A stretch of 64,000 nt of DNA from Eonycteris spelaea (lineage: Eukaryota > Chordata > Mammalia > Chiroptera > Pteropodidae), in contig PUFA01000092.1 in assembly GCA_003508835.1 (NCBI GenBank), positions 4,526,001-4,590,000 of the forward strand. The letters run 5' to 3'. The notes beneath the pieces were generated by a model, which saw only the letters and a list, made by a program, of their open reading frames with translations, was not told the origin of the DNA and did no database searches. Shown here in pieces: positions 1-12,269 of this stretch. Made by a program: the position numbers and the translations under genes. Within the stretch, counting starts at the first letter, position 1. The number at the start of each line of letters is the position of its first letter.

Positions 1-725
1 GCTTCTGACCGAGCCAGAGCATGACCCAGCTCTGAAAACAACCCACCTAAAGGTGGATTGCATCTGAGGACAACACACCCAAAGGGCAGACTGGACAAGC
101 TCCAGAGCCTTGCTAAAGCAAATCCTGCTCCATGGGGTCAGCCCCTCCCTGGCCAGTCCTCACAACCAATCCGCCTAAGGGTCAATCCCTCCCATTGACA
201 TATAAACAGCATCCAAGGCTCAACTACAGCAGGAGGGCACACACAATCCATACAAGGGACAAACCTGGAGCACACGCTCAGGTGACCAGGGAAGACTGTG
301 CCACTGGGACCCGCAGTACATCTACTACATAAGGCCACTTCTACTAACACCAGGAGATATAGCAATCCTACTTAATACATAGAAACAAATACAGGGAGGC
401 AGTCAAAATGGAGAGAAAAAGAAACATAGCCCAGATGAAGAACAGAACAAAGCTCCAGAAAAAGAAATAAACAAAATTTGTGTGCAGATGCAGAGTTCAA
501 AACCCTTGTTATAAGATGCTCAATGAACTTAAGGGAAGAGTAGATGAACTAGGTGAGAACTTTAACAAAGAAATAGAAAATAGAATAATGGATATAGAAA
601 ATATAAAGAGAGAACCAGTCAGAAATGAAGAATACAATAACTGAAAGGAAGAATACATTACAGGGAATCAATAGTAGATTAGACGAAGCGGAGGATCAAA
701 TCAGCAAATTAGAAACTATTAATGC
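1..725 (+). mobile_element. HAL1/L1 LINE fragment with ORF1 remnant
   Basis: From about 395 the sequence follows the ORF1 region of HAL1 and related L1 elements. It is an A-rich stretch that would encode the coiled-coil part, including the recognisable N(G)INSRLDEAEDQIS segment at 664-705. The frame is broken by several indels and stops. Bases 1-390 match, in the opposite orientation, the far end of the HAL1 copy at 52670-55100. The element is cut by the window start. Confidence 0.75.
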
Positions 726-1180
726 CATAAAAATGAATAAAATCTTGCCATCTGCAACAATATGGATGGACTTAGAGGGTGTCGTGCTGAATGGAATAAG
801 TCAGACTGAGAAAGACAAATGTCATATGATTTCGCTTACACGTGGAATCTAAAAAACAAAACAAACAAGCAAAACAGAAAGAAACTCAAATACAGAGAAC
901 ATTTTAATGATTGCTAGATGGGAGGAACGTCGAGGGGGTAATAAAGGGAGGGAATTAAGAGATACAAATTGGTAGTTATAAAATAGTCGTGGAGATATAA
1001 AGTATAGCCTAAGAAATATGGTCAATAACATTGTAATAACTATGCTATGTATGGTATGAGATGGGTACTAGATTTATTGGGGTGACCACATTGAAAGTTA
1101 TATAAATGTCTAATCACCATGTTGTACACCTGAAACTAAGATAATATTGTATGTCAACTGTAATTTAAAAATTTAAAAAT
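726..1180 (+). mobile_element. L1/HAL1 3' end (ORF2 end to 3' UTR)
   Basis: It contains the familiar L1 3' sequence 'ATGGATGGACTTAGAGGGT', then 'GAATAAGTCAGACTGAGAAA' and 'TTGTACACCTGAAACTAAGA', ending near an A-rich tail. The join to ORF1 sequence at about 725 lacks the intervening kilobase, so this is either a HAL1-type short element or an internally deleted L1. Confidence 0.75.
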
Positions 1181-1185
1181 TGTTT

Positions 1186-2380
1186 TGTAAAACAGAAACT
1201 ACTAGAGGATAGACAATATTTAGAGCTACAAATAAGAGATTGCTAGAAGAAATCAAACTGGAAACAGTTAAAAATTGTTGCATCTGGGGAACAGAAATGA
1301 GGCTGGAAAAGAATGAGGTGAAGGACTGTTGATTTGTGTACTTTTTTATTTTTATATGTGTATGTTTATATCTTAGAAATTTTTAAGTATTCAATCTTAT
1401 CAGATTATTACTTTTGACAAGCATTGAATTAAAGTTATAAAAATTCTCTAAGCAATCAGTAATTCATAACACCACCTGTATAACTCAAAAAGCACCCCGA
1501 ACTACACAATGAATTTTGTACCTAGAGAATATTGTGAACAACTATACATTCTAGAGTAATACTATAAACAGAGAGGGTAAACTTTGAAAAAAAAGGGGGG
1601 GGAAGTTCTTAAGAATCAAGTCATATGTAGAAGAAGCATTTGTTTCTCAGAACCACACTCCCTCAGCCAACTCTCATTTCAGCGCTGTCATGGAATCCCA
1701 TGAACACTGGTAGCATCCCACTACAAGCTTTTTTGCTGCTTCTCTTCACCTTCTGTCCCAGGTTTGCTTAACCAGAAAGCAAGTGCCTCCCAGAAGTCAG
1801 GAGGAAAGGGACTGATACCCTCAATACTCCCCAGGGTAGCCAATGAGAACAGAAATCTAGAGATAGATGCCTCAGTCTCCCATCTTCCAGATACAAAGTT
1901 CTAAGATTACTTTATGGTTTGTTAGAGAGTTCTGAACAGAATTGTATTTCAGCTGCCCCAGCAGTAACTAATCTAAAATATACCCTTTATTGGCCTTCCC
2001 TCTTTCTCTGTTTTACTCTCTACACAGTTTCACTCCAGCTTCCTGGAATCAAATCCCAAAATATCTGCATCCAGGACCTTGTTTAGGTTCTTAAAGAAAT
2101 CCCCCAAAAGAGGCACAAGAAGTCTAAGAATCAGGGCTGTGCTAAAACATGAACTCAATTATCTGGTGCCTTCAAATATAGAGAAACATTTCTTCGATAT
2201 TTAGTTAGAAGAATGCTTGGGCACAGGAAAGGAATAAAAGCATATCAAAGATAAGAACAACCATTTTAGAATGTTAGAGTCATATACAATTTTATTAATG
2301 TTGCTTCCTTAGAATAATATATTTAATATCATATTGTACTTCATTTAAATGCCTGTGAAATTTCTTAGTATTCATCTGTA
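1186..2380. other. No gene or clear repeat recognised
   Basis: AT-rich sequence with short open frames only. I recognise no repeat family with confidence. Confidence 0.5.
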
Positions 2381-2382
2381 CT

Positions 2383-2900
2383 ATTCAGGGTTCCATGCAG
2401 GAAACAAAAACTAGTGTATTCAAGCAGAAAAGGTTTTAATAGAGGTAATTATGTGCTTACATAATGGTGTAAGTCTGGAGGAAAAGAAGTCACCAAATAT
2501 TTTATAATTTAAGGAACCACTACTGAGACTAAGATTTGGAGGTCAGGAAACTGCTTCGGCCATGGCTACCACCATCAATGACCTCACCGCTGCTCCACAC
2601 CAATGAAGCTAATGATAAATAATGGAATGTGGGATCCAGCTGTATCAATGTTAAGTCCATCTGAGCTGTTTTGGCTGCCTTCTCCCTCCAAAAAACTCAC
2701 TCACTCAAGTTCATTTTATTGGCATACTATGACCCAGAATCAGCAGACAGGACTCTAGCTTCGAGGAAGTCTGGAAATGTGGCTTTTAGCACTCTAACCT
2801 ATGCAAAATGTGATATGAGAAAGGGGATAAGAAAGGGGTGGGAATGATTGGCCTCATGTAAAAAAAACATGCTCACTCGCTCCTGAGAGGCAAGACCCAA
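2383..2900 (+). repeat. Unclassified old interspersed repeat, copy 1 of 3
   Basis: It starts with a 'CAGGGTTCCATGCAGGAAAC'-like end followed by a stretch ending in AAGGTTTTAATAGAGG. The same order of blocks recurs in diverged form at about 5425-5990 and 10205-10650. I know this sequence type from other mammals but cannot assign the family name securely. Confidence 0.45.
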
Positions 2901-3159
2901 AGTCTGTTCACTGGATCTAGTGATATTGTCATTTCTCTTCTAGTTTAGTTATAATCCCACCTTGATATCCTTTCGATTACAGAATAAATTATAAATTTCA
3001 CCACCATTAATATGCTTTATATCATATAGAAAGGGAAAGAGAGATGGGGAAATTTTAAGTTAAGTTGTACAAATATAAACATAAGCAAGAAAAATATGCA
3101 AAATGGTCTCAGCTCTTCTTCCTGCAAGTAGTCATAAAACCATAAATCGTATGGTTAAC

Positions 3160-4190
3160 TTGATTTGTCCACAGCTCATTCCAACTACATTTTGCTTCAG
3201 TCATAACTTAAGCTACACAGAGTTCTTCACATGGTAGGATAACCTGGACTTTCATTGCTGAAAGGTTGGAGTCCTTGGTAGCCCTTGGTTACATCTCAGG
3301 GATTGCTGAAGGCATCCAAAATTCGGTCGCTGGCATTATTACTGGAGGCGCTAAAGAGGTTACAGACATGTACTTCTTTTCCTCCCTTTTGCAGCAGCGA
3401 TTACACCAGCTATTACTGTGTTCTCTTCTCCTATTTGATCACTGGCATGAGAATCCCCAAGATCAAGTTCAGTGAAACCATTATTGTATCCCTCAGTAGA
3501 CACTTTACTTCTTTGGGAACTAAGATCTATACATCAATACAGCACAAAATTGCAAAAATAAAAAAAAAAGTTTTAAATGTTGCATGTAGATGTAATGATG
3601 AAAGGATCCACTTTCAAATCTATCATTTGGTTCCCAAGCTCAGGGGTTCTGGCTGAGGGAGAAGGTGTCATGCATTTGTGACTGATTTCACGGCATATAC
3701 TGCATCTTGTAGGGAGCACTCCAGTGCCTCAAACTGTTGTCTTCATGCTAGGGTCATAACAATGTTCGATAGGACATTTTACTGTTCTAAATGTCACGTG
3801 CTTCAGGGATAGGGTATACGGTATGTTGCAGTTAATTACTAGAAGCACACAAACACATTTTTTCTTTTCCTGTAAACACACTTAGATTACATTTCTCAAT
3901 GTCCCTTGCTCTTAAATGTTGTAACTGAATGAGTGCCTGTTGATGGAATATAAGTTTTATTTGATGATCGTCACCTCCAAACTTGTTTCAATAGCAGGCC
4001 ACCCCCTTCATAAAATTCTCTGAGCGATCTTTCTCTAACTCCATCTATCTGCGGAGCAGAGCCTTCCACTATTGGACCATGAAGTGTATGTAAAATAGAA
4101 TGTTTAAAAATTATCAACTTATTGTATTTATTTATTATATTAAGCCATTTCATTTGGTAGTTAGCCTATCCTGACTAATACATGGAAATA
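3160..4190 (+). repeat. Probable old LTR-like or ERV remnant, unclassified
   Basis: The right end 'AGCCTATCCTGACTAATAC' is the kind of terminus seen in many MLT/MER-type LTRs. Open frames at 3266-3475 and 3285-3656 overlap in different frames, contain no domain I recognise and probably reflect an old repeat. Low confidence in class. Confidence 0.3.
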
Positions 4191-4550
4191 TAATTAGAAT
4201 CCATTGGTATGTGCCCACTGCTCCATTTCTTTTATTATAAAATGATTTCCAGAGCAGAAGCAGTATTCTGTACCATACCATGGTGTCGAATGTAGCATTT
4301 AGTAACTCCACAAATGCATGGTGTTGTTGGCAAATCCATTTCAGAATAAGTGTTACTCTTGTGGAAATAAACTAACGCCCTCTGGATAACAGGAGTCACC
4401 AAGTGACTCGTTGTTCCAAGTAGGGCTCCATATCACAAGGTCAGCGGTGGTCTCTGCTGTTGGCAGCTTGGGCACTCACCGGGAGTCCTAGCCGGCTCAG
4501 CCTTGATGAGAAGTCCATACTGTTTGAGGCCCTGTATAAACCACTCCCTG
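4191..4550 (+). repeat. Probable degraded repeat adjoining the preceding one, unclassified
   Basis: The stretch with 'TCTGGATAACAGGAGTCACC' resembles dispersed sequence I have met in other mammals, possibly an ERVL-type internal part. There is no usable reading frame. Confidence 0.25.
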
Positions 4551-5000
4551 TGTATATTAGTTTCCTGTGGCTGCTGTAACAAATTACCACAATCCTGTTA
4601 GCTTAAAACAACAGAAATTTATCTTCTCAGTTCCGGAGAGAGAAGTCTGAAATCAAGGTGTCGGCAGAGCCGCTTTTTCTCTGGAGTTTCTAGCGGAGAA
4701 TCTATTCCTTGCCTCTTCGGCTTCTAGTGGCGCCAGCATTCCTGACCGGCGTCACTCCAATCTCTGCCTCCATCTTCACGTCGCCTTCTCCTCTTTGTGT
4801 GTGCTGTAGCTCCCTATTATAAGAACACTCGTAATGGCAGGTAGGGCCCATTTAAATAATCCAAGGGTGTCTTCTCATCTCAAGATCCTGAACTTAATCA
4901 CATTTACAAAGACTTTTTTTTTTCCCAAATAGAGTAATATTTAAAGGTTCCAGGGAGTAGGCCCTGAAATCTTTGGGGCCACCATTAAGCCTATTATATT
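4551..5000 (+). repeat. Dispersed mammalian repeat beginning TGTATATTAGTTTCCTGTGG
   Basis: It begins with the recognisable left end followed by 'CTGCTGTAACAAATTACCAC', then 'GAAATCAAGGTGTCGGCAG', and ends with 'GGGGCCACCATTAAGCC'. This high-copy mammalian element is well conserved here. I do not assign its family name. Confidence 0.7.
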
Positions 5001-5424
5001 TCATCTTGCTCATTTTGTTTATGAACCCATGGATCAAATATGGGGTGGGTAGGAAAAGAGACTAATATCCATAGAATGGGTCACCCTGTTCCCCTGAGAG
5101 CCTCTTCTACAGTGGGTGCCTTTGGTAAGTATTTACATGGAACACATATAATGTCACCTTCAGAGCTTCTCAGAAATTCTTGCCACCAGTCTTCAATTTT
5201 ACTCCTTCCAAGTCCTTAAACATCTGGCCAAACCATTATCAACTTCCAGGATGAGTGGCAACCAGGTGTACTGCCCAAAGCCCTTTAATTGAGAGGATTT
5301 TCCTTCCAAACAGCTTTCAGGGCCATTCCTAAGGGAAGCTATAACACTCCCACAGTCCACTTCCAAGTCGTGTTTGCATATTATGTGAAATAGCTTGTAA
5401 ACCAGGCCAATTATTTTCTGTAAG

Positions 5425-5990
5425 TGTCTCCATCAGGATCCAAGCATAAATTAAAAATTTATCCCAGATAGTTTAAATGAAGAGCCTTTAATAAAGAGAT
5501 TGCATATAGAGGTATAGGTAAAGTTAAAGGAACAGAGAATGGTGAGGTACCCAGACACTAGCAAGACTGTGATGCTATTATCACCCCTAGAAGTGAAGAT
5601 ACAAAAGAAGAAAACAGTGTTCCTGGGGTTCTAAGAGAATTAAAACTATGGATAAGAGGCTTCTTAGCAGAGGCTGTGGTTGTAGATGGAGGAAGGGAGG
5701 GTCAGAGATGCAACACCGAAGTAGAGAGAGCGCATAGAAGAGATACCCTACTCTCTCTGCCCATTCACTTGTTAATCTCCTATTGATTAGACCCATCGGG
5801 AAGCCAGCTGGCAAGGGAGCCGAAGCAATGCAGTGTCCAAATGGCTCAGTATCCTAGGACACAACATAAGGCAAAATGGATCAGAAGCGTACACACACAA
5901 TCGGCTGACAACTCATAGGAACTTTTCAACGGGTCAAACGTGTAGGTTGAGGGAGAAGTGGCAATGCAGCAGGAGTAGTGCAGTAGTAAT
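5425..5990 (+). repeat. Unclassified old interspersed repeat, copy 2 of 3
   Basis: Shares with the copies at 2383 and 10205 the block order: left end, AGAGCCTTTAATAAAGAG, and a GC-richer right part including 'GAAGCCAGCTGGCAAGGGAG'. No coding potential. Confidence 0.5.
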
Positions 5991-5999
5991 CGGAGGCAC

Positions 6000-8980
6000 T
6001 GCTCATGTCCCTTACCTGTGCCTTTATAATTTTCCACTTGAAGGGGCTGCCATGCACACCTTAGTTTATGACATGATGGATCAGATAATATCCAGTCCAT
6101 GACAAGCAGCTCAGCTTAAATGATCATTTGATATTTCTACCATGGTCCAGAGGCAATCCAGGATCTGTTTCTTTAAAAAAAAGAGTTATTTGGAGAACAG
6201 GTCATGGTTTTGTTCTAAGATCCTAGAGGAATGCACTGTAATTCTAAATCAAGGCTTGCCAGGGGCCCCTACAGGATTGCCTTCTGCCAGACATTTCAAA
6301 TACCATTCATTGGATCTGAAAGCTCAAATAACAGAGTAACTTGCCCTGCAGTCCACAGTAGTAATAAAGCCTTCTCTTACTCTGGTCCCATTCAGAACTG
6401 GCAGCCTTATGGGTCACTTGATAAGTGGGTCAAAGCAGCACCCTCAAATGTAAATATGTTGTTTCAAAAGTCCAATGAGATTTATCAATCATTTACCTAT
6501 TTAATAGCGATGGGTAATAAAGTGTAACAATTGTCTTTCACTGAGGAGGAAAAATCTCAACCTGCCGCAGATGATTGAACTGCCAAAAACTTTACTGATG
6601 TCACAGCCCTGGAATTTACACCTTTTTTTTTTCCTCTCCCACTCTTTGGCACACATGTTCCTTACCAAGGAATCTATGGTACTTACTACCTCCTACTCAC
6701 CATATCCAATCAGCATAATGGACCAAAGCAATGATTTATGTCATGATGAGACAAACAAGGCTCCTAGATTATTATAGAATACTGAATAATTGACACGTCT
6801 TGAAGTTAAGACTATGAAGGAATACAGGTGAAAGAAACTACTCAGTTACCTCTTTATTGGAAGGAAGAAAAATGTTTAACAGATTGATTGCTAAATATTA
6901 GATGCCAAAATTATGTTGATTTGCTTCAGTTAAATGACAACCTCTGGAACAGCCATAAAACTTGAAGTTACCTGATTAATTAAATGATAATCCACTGTCA
7001 TTTTCTAAGACTCTCCAATTTCTTCTCAGCTCAAACAAGAAAGTTAAATGGGTATATGATAAAAAACAAAAAATCATCTGACATTCTCCCAGAAATGTGA
7101 CATTATTTTTGGTTCACTGTTTCAAGAAATTGATGAAAGGTTGTGTCTCTGTTGTGGTGACTTAAGCCAGTTAAAGTTAATGTAGTCATTAACTTTAGAG
7201 TCAGGTATACGGATCAAGTCGAACTCTAGTAGGTTGCCTATCTATTTCAGTCCTAAGGACATCATAATAAATTAGCCGCCACCATAAATACTCACACACT
7301 AAGCCATTCTAACAACCTCTCTGACTCTGCTGCTCATTACTGTAACCACGTTCATTCTGTCTCTGGCATTTAAGTACTGCCATTTGACCTCTGGCGATCT
7401 GTAGCACGATTATTCCTACTATCGTCAGGGAACCCATTTTAGAGACAGCACTCTTCCTCCCTCATCATCCCGAAAGAGATCAGAATCTGTCACTCCCAAA
7501 TACGTCACTTTGACATAAGGAATATTTTGAGCTGAAAGCGATTGAGAAAAAGGAGTCATAGGAAGAGCTCTCTGTCCTACCTCTGTATGCCTGATAGCAG
7601 GGCATAAATTTCCCCTGTGAAGCTGGTCCCCTCTCCTGTATCAGGAAAAGGAGAACGACCGTTATCATTGGACACAGAATGGCACTGAAATGACCGTAAA
7701 CTTTGCATAAACAAACCTTGTGAAATAATCATGATCTACCATTAGTTTCCCTCATATGTTTCCTAGTCATGTTCCTACAATGTATCAGCCCTAGAAGCCC
7801 AGACTCCCTTTTCTTTGTCTGTCACTTCTCCACAATTTATTGTCTTTTGTTAAAATGGAATATACGCCCTACTCCAACCACTTCTTTGGGTTTCCACTTC
7901 TTTACATGAAGCCCCCGCATGTAAAATAAAAAATGTTAACATCAATAAAAGTTATAAATATTTTTCTGTTAATCTTATTTTGTCAGTTTAATTCACAGGT
8001 CTCAGTTACAAACCTCTAGACTCCCCAGCCAACAGAATATATCCACTACAAAATTTTTCAAGGACAAATTACCAATGTACATTTACCAATGTATTTCTCA
8101 AATACAAAGAGGGGTGGTCAAATGAGTTGGACATGATAAATCATCTCCAATGTTTCTAAGTCTTTTAATTTTTTCCCTATTTATTCTAATTAATTTCTAA
8201 CATATATCTCAATTTAATGTGGCCACCAATGATTCCAGGTTTTAGTTTAACAAAGGACAAATCATTAAAGCTACTCCTCACTATTGAGCTATGTCCTCAA
8301 AGTAATTTCTGGTTAGTGTACCTTTATTACTAACTTTAGTTTGATCTAGAGGTGTTTCTTTCTGCTTTGCTTACCATGTTTAGACTCTATTTCTATACAT
8401 CTTTACAAGTAAAAATTAGCCAAATTCTATAAATCTACCTCCCAGGGTAGATTTTATACTTGTCCCCTGGGACATACCATGATATAATTCTCCTTACATG
8501 TCTGATGGCATTGTAAGAGTAGAAGCCAGGCATAAGGAAGATCATAATCCCTTTAGTTGGTAACTACCTTGATTGAAGTCATTATAAGATATCAAGCAAC
8601 AAAAGGACTAGTGTTAACTGACAAAGGAAGAGGGTTGCTTTTCTTGGCTAGGGATATTCAATGGGATTTAGAAATTCAGATTCTCAGATTCATCCAAATC
8701 TACCCACATGCCCTTAGTCTAACTCTTTGGATTCCACTCTTCCCCAATAAATACAACTTTCACTTAGGAAACTGTGAGCTTATGTTAGAATTCTACAACC
8801 CATTTTGGATCTATCTTTGGAGCTCATTTTAAGACATTTCATATCTGTTGTAGCTACGAGAGAAGAGGGCCTCTTAGGGTAGCCAAGAATTTCAAACATA
8901 GGCTAATGTTCTTTCTGTAAGCTCTACAGGGCAATTAGAAGGAACCATCTCACTCAAGTCTTTGTATTCTTCATTTCCAT
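6000..8980. other. Intergenic sequence, no gene recognised
   Basis: Moderately AT-rich DNA with only short chance frames (6142-6527, 8557-8832). The part 8540-8830, ending in CCCCAATAAATACAAC, has the look of an old LTR but I cannot confirm it. Confidence 0.4.
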
Positions 8981-8984
8981 TGCA

Positions 8985-10042
8985 ATGCTACGATGCAACA
9001 GCCGCTTGGCCTGTCGAAGGCTTTAGTTTCAACAGCTACAGTAGTTTCGCTTTATCTGTGGTTTCACTTTCAGCAGTTTGTCACCCATTGTCAACCATAG
9101 TCCAAGATTATCAAACGGAAAACTCCAGAAATGAACAATTCATAAATTTTAAATTGCACATCATTCTGAGTAGCATAATGGAATCTCACACAGCCGACTC
9201 CTCCTGCCCAGAACATGAATCATCCCTTTCTCCAGCATATCTATGCTGGACACACTCCTGGCTGGTTAAGCATTTAGTATGTCCTCCTGATTATCAGATG
9301 GCGTGTCATGGTGTCCGGGTGCTTGTGTTCAAGTAACCTTTTTTTTACTTAATGGCTGCAAAGTGCAAGAGTAGTGATGCTGGCAATTAGGGTATGCCAA
9401 AGAAAAGCCGTAATGTGCTCCCTTTCAGTAAAAGGGTGAAAGTTCTCAACAAGAAAAAAAGTCACATGCTGAGGTTGCTGAGATCTATGGTAAGAACGAA
9501 TCTTCTATCCGGGAAGTTGTGAAGAAGAAAAGAGAAATTCATACTAGTTTTGCTGTTGCACCTCAAACTGCAAAAGTTTCCCACAGAGCATGGTAAGTGC
9601 TTAGTGAAGATGGAAAAAGCATTAAATTTCTGGAAGACATGACCAGAAAATGTGTTGCAGTTGATGGCAACATGCCGAGCCTATAGGAAGACCTCAGCAA
9701 GGGACCTCCTAAAACAAGTGACACCAAACCATTTATTGCCAGTAAAGAATGGATACAGAAATTCAGGAATAAGATTGGACTGAAATATATAAAAATCACT
9801 GGAGAAAGAAAGAGCACATTCACATAACTTTTATTACCGTGTATTGTTACAATTATTCTATTTCATTAGTTATTATTGTTCATCTCTTATTTTGCCTAAT
9901 TTTTCAATTAAACTTTGTCGTAGGTATGTGTATATAGGAAAAATCATAGTAGATATAGGGTTCAGTACTATCCATAGTTTCAGGTATTTATTGGAGATCT
10001 TGGAATGCATCCCCCACCAATAGGGTGGACTACTATATTTCA
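8985..10042 (+). mobile_element. Tigger (pogo-type) DNA transposon, internally deleted and decayed
   Basis: The left part (about 9010-9345) and right part (about 9825-10042, ending GGGTGGACTACTAT) match both ends of Tigger1-type elements. The broken start of a transposase lies between, from ATG at 9352. It reads MAAKCKSSDAGN then a stop, then GMPKKSRNV, the helix-turn-helix start shared with CENP-B and jerky-type proteins. Frameshifts and stops follow, and the central transposase including the DDD domain is absent beyond about 9780. Non-functional fossil. Confidence 0.9.
9352..9780 (+). pseudogene. Tigger transposase N-terminal remnant
   Basis: It encodes recognisable pieces of the DNA-binding region (MPKKSRN, a KVLNKKKSHMLRLL-like stretch, RTNLLSGKL in a shifted frame, and later the NKPFIASKEWIQKF-like segment). 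They are separated by an early stop at codon 13 and several frame changes. The catalytic part is missing. It lies inside the Tigger element and shows no sign of domestication. Confidence 0.75.
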
Positions 10043-10204
10043 TTCTAGGTGACCATAAGTGAAAATTCATGGAAAACAGTATCCCATTTCCCACTGATCA
10101 TGAAATTATCACTGCTCTCAACTAGGTCAGATAACCAATTCCATATTATTATCTTTGGAAGTCTATTACTTCCTAATCAAATATTGGTGCTGAATTCTTA
10201 ATTA

Positions 10205-10650
10205 GGTGAGGTTCACGGCATGAAATAGATACCACTCAAGGCATTTCAAGCAGAAAGAGTTTTAATTCAAAGAAGTAGATGCTTATAAGATTATTGGTAA
10301 CTTGGAAGAATAGAAGTCTTTGACTTCAAATTCATATGACCACATTTGCCATGATTGCTATCACCATTACCATCACCTGCATTCACTAAAATTGGTCCCA
10401 AGACAGTGGAACATGTAGTTCAGCTGTTGCCAACACTTTTATCTCTAAGAAGCTCATTTATGTAATTACGTTACTAGAGAAAGATGGCATCCACCTCTTT
10501 CTGCCTTCCAAAAATTTAATAAGTGCCTCACACTGACAAAACCTAAATTTGTGAGGAAATCTGAGAAGTTAATTTTTAGTCTTCCAGACTCTGATACCAG
10601 GGATGCAGCGGGGAGGGAGACCATATCAAGGGGTCACAGAGTCAATAAAT
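10205..10650 (+). repeat. Unclassified old interspersed repeat, copy 3 of 3
   Basis: It contains 'CAAGCAGAAAGAGTTTTAAT', matching AAGCAGAAAAGGTTTTAAT in copy 1, followed by the same order of short blocks. Diverged and non-coding. Confidence 0.45.
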
Positions 10651-10659
10651 ACCTAACAC

Positions 10660-11885
10660 ACTAACTAAAGATGGTGCTGGATTTCTGAAGTTGCCAATAT
10701 TTAGCATAGACTCTAGGATGTGAACTTCAAATCTTAACTCTAATGATAAATTAGAAAAAATTGTGCCCAAATTCATCTGGCCCCTTTTTCACCTTACAAG
10801 CTTCCATACTCCTTTTCTTTCTGGAAAAATGATCAGACACCACTTATGTAAGGACTGACAGTAATACTACAAGCATAATGAAAATACTTAAATGTTGTTT
10901 GTTCTTTTATGACCATGTAACATCTTTATTAAATTTTCACTGAGAATTGAACTTAGAAAATATTTGAAATCCAACTGTATATGTACAGCTGATAAACCCT
11001 AACTACATAATATGCTTATTAAAATGTAAATATTGCATTTGATTCTCATATTAATGAAATTAGAACACAAGCCACATTCAAAGATGAGGTGTGAATGTCA
11101 CTACCATAATGTACCTATCATTTGAGACTCATAATCTACTCACCCTCCTCTCATTACCAAATAGCTAGGTAATCATTATTCTTGAAAGACTGGTTCTTAG
11201 GATAGCTTCCTCACAGGGAGGAGAAACTCAGTTTAAATATAGTGCATCAGGGATGACAAGGAAGGAATTTCAACTGGATGTTTTTATTTTTCCCCATAGC
11301 AAATTCAAAGAAAAAATTTACAACTGAGAAATGGAGCAACATAACTGGCTTCCCTGAGATTTTATTGCAGAAAAGGGATTCAGGCATACCTGGAGACTGA
11401 CGGAGTATATGAACTATGCATCTGGACTGACAAAATACTCTTTGATTCACAGTCTTGTATTTAAATTGGGAAATAGCCAATTATTTCAAGACCCAATCTT
11501 TTTAGAAATGGTTGTATTTAACCTTCCAAAATTCTTTAGCTGTAGAACGGCTTTTAATTTTGACATATTCTCTGTATGGATGTTCAATTACAATGTGACC
11601 TTCCGAAAGCTGCATTGGATTATTATAATTAGGTAGATAGATATCAAGCAGTGTGTTTCAGCATGTTTTTGTTCTCAAAGCAGATACTCCTTTAAGGATA
11701 CATTCCCTGGGAGAACCTCACTTATCAGAATAGGATAAATAAAATTCTGGTTGAATTTTTATTTAAGATCAGATGGATCTCCAAGGAATAAAGGTACAAA
11801 GGAAAATTTGTTCAGTTGTGGACACATAAACATGCCATTATGTGGTAAAATGAAAAAGACAAAGAAAGAAAAAAGACCTAAGATC
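10660..11885. other. Intergenic sequence, no gene or clear repeat
   Basis: AT-rich DNA with small opposing chance frames at 11247-11636. I recognise nothing. Confidence 0.5.
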
Positions 11886-11889
11886 TAGC

Positions 11890-12265
11890 CTTTTAAATTA
11901 ACTTTATTGGGGTGACATTGGTTAATAAAATTATACAAGTTTCAAGTGTACAACTCAATAATACATCATCTGTATATTGCATCATGTGTTCACCCTCCAA
12001 AGTCAAGTCTTCTTCTGTCACCATGGATTTGACCCCCTTTGCCCTCCTACATACTGCCTCCCTACTTTCCCTCTGGTAACCACTAAACTGTTGTCTCTGC
12101 CTCAATTTTTGTGTTTGTCTTGTTCATTTGTTTCTTTCAACTCTATATTCCACATATGAGTGAATCATATGGTTCTCAACTTTTTATTTTGTTTAGCATG
12201 ATTATCTCAAGGTCCACCCATGTTGTCACAATGGCAGTATATCATCTTTTCTTCTTTGTCAGGTA
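11890..12265 (-). mobile_element. L1 LINE 3' end, minus strand, bat-like
   Basis: Read on the plus strand it starts 'TTTATTGGGGTGACATTGGT' and continues through 'TTCAAGTGTACAACTCAATA', 'TATATTGCATCATGTGTTCA' and CTCTGGTAACCACTAAACTG. This is the inverse complement of an L1 3' UTR whose end sequence I associate with bats. It is 5'-truncated at about 12265. No coding part remains. Confidence 0.8.
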
Positions 12266-12269
12266 GGGG

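Noticed and set aside
3266..3656. Overlapping open frames (MESLVALGYISG... and a second frame)
   Set aside because: Considered a retrogene fragment, but the two frames overlap, no family is recognised, and the flanks look like old repeat DNA.
8962..9336. 124-codon plus-strand open frame
   Set aside because: It is a translation of the non-coding left end of the Tigger element.
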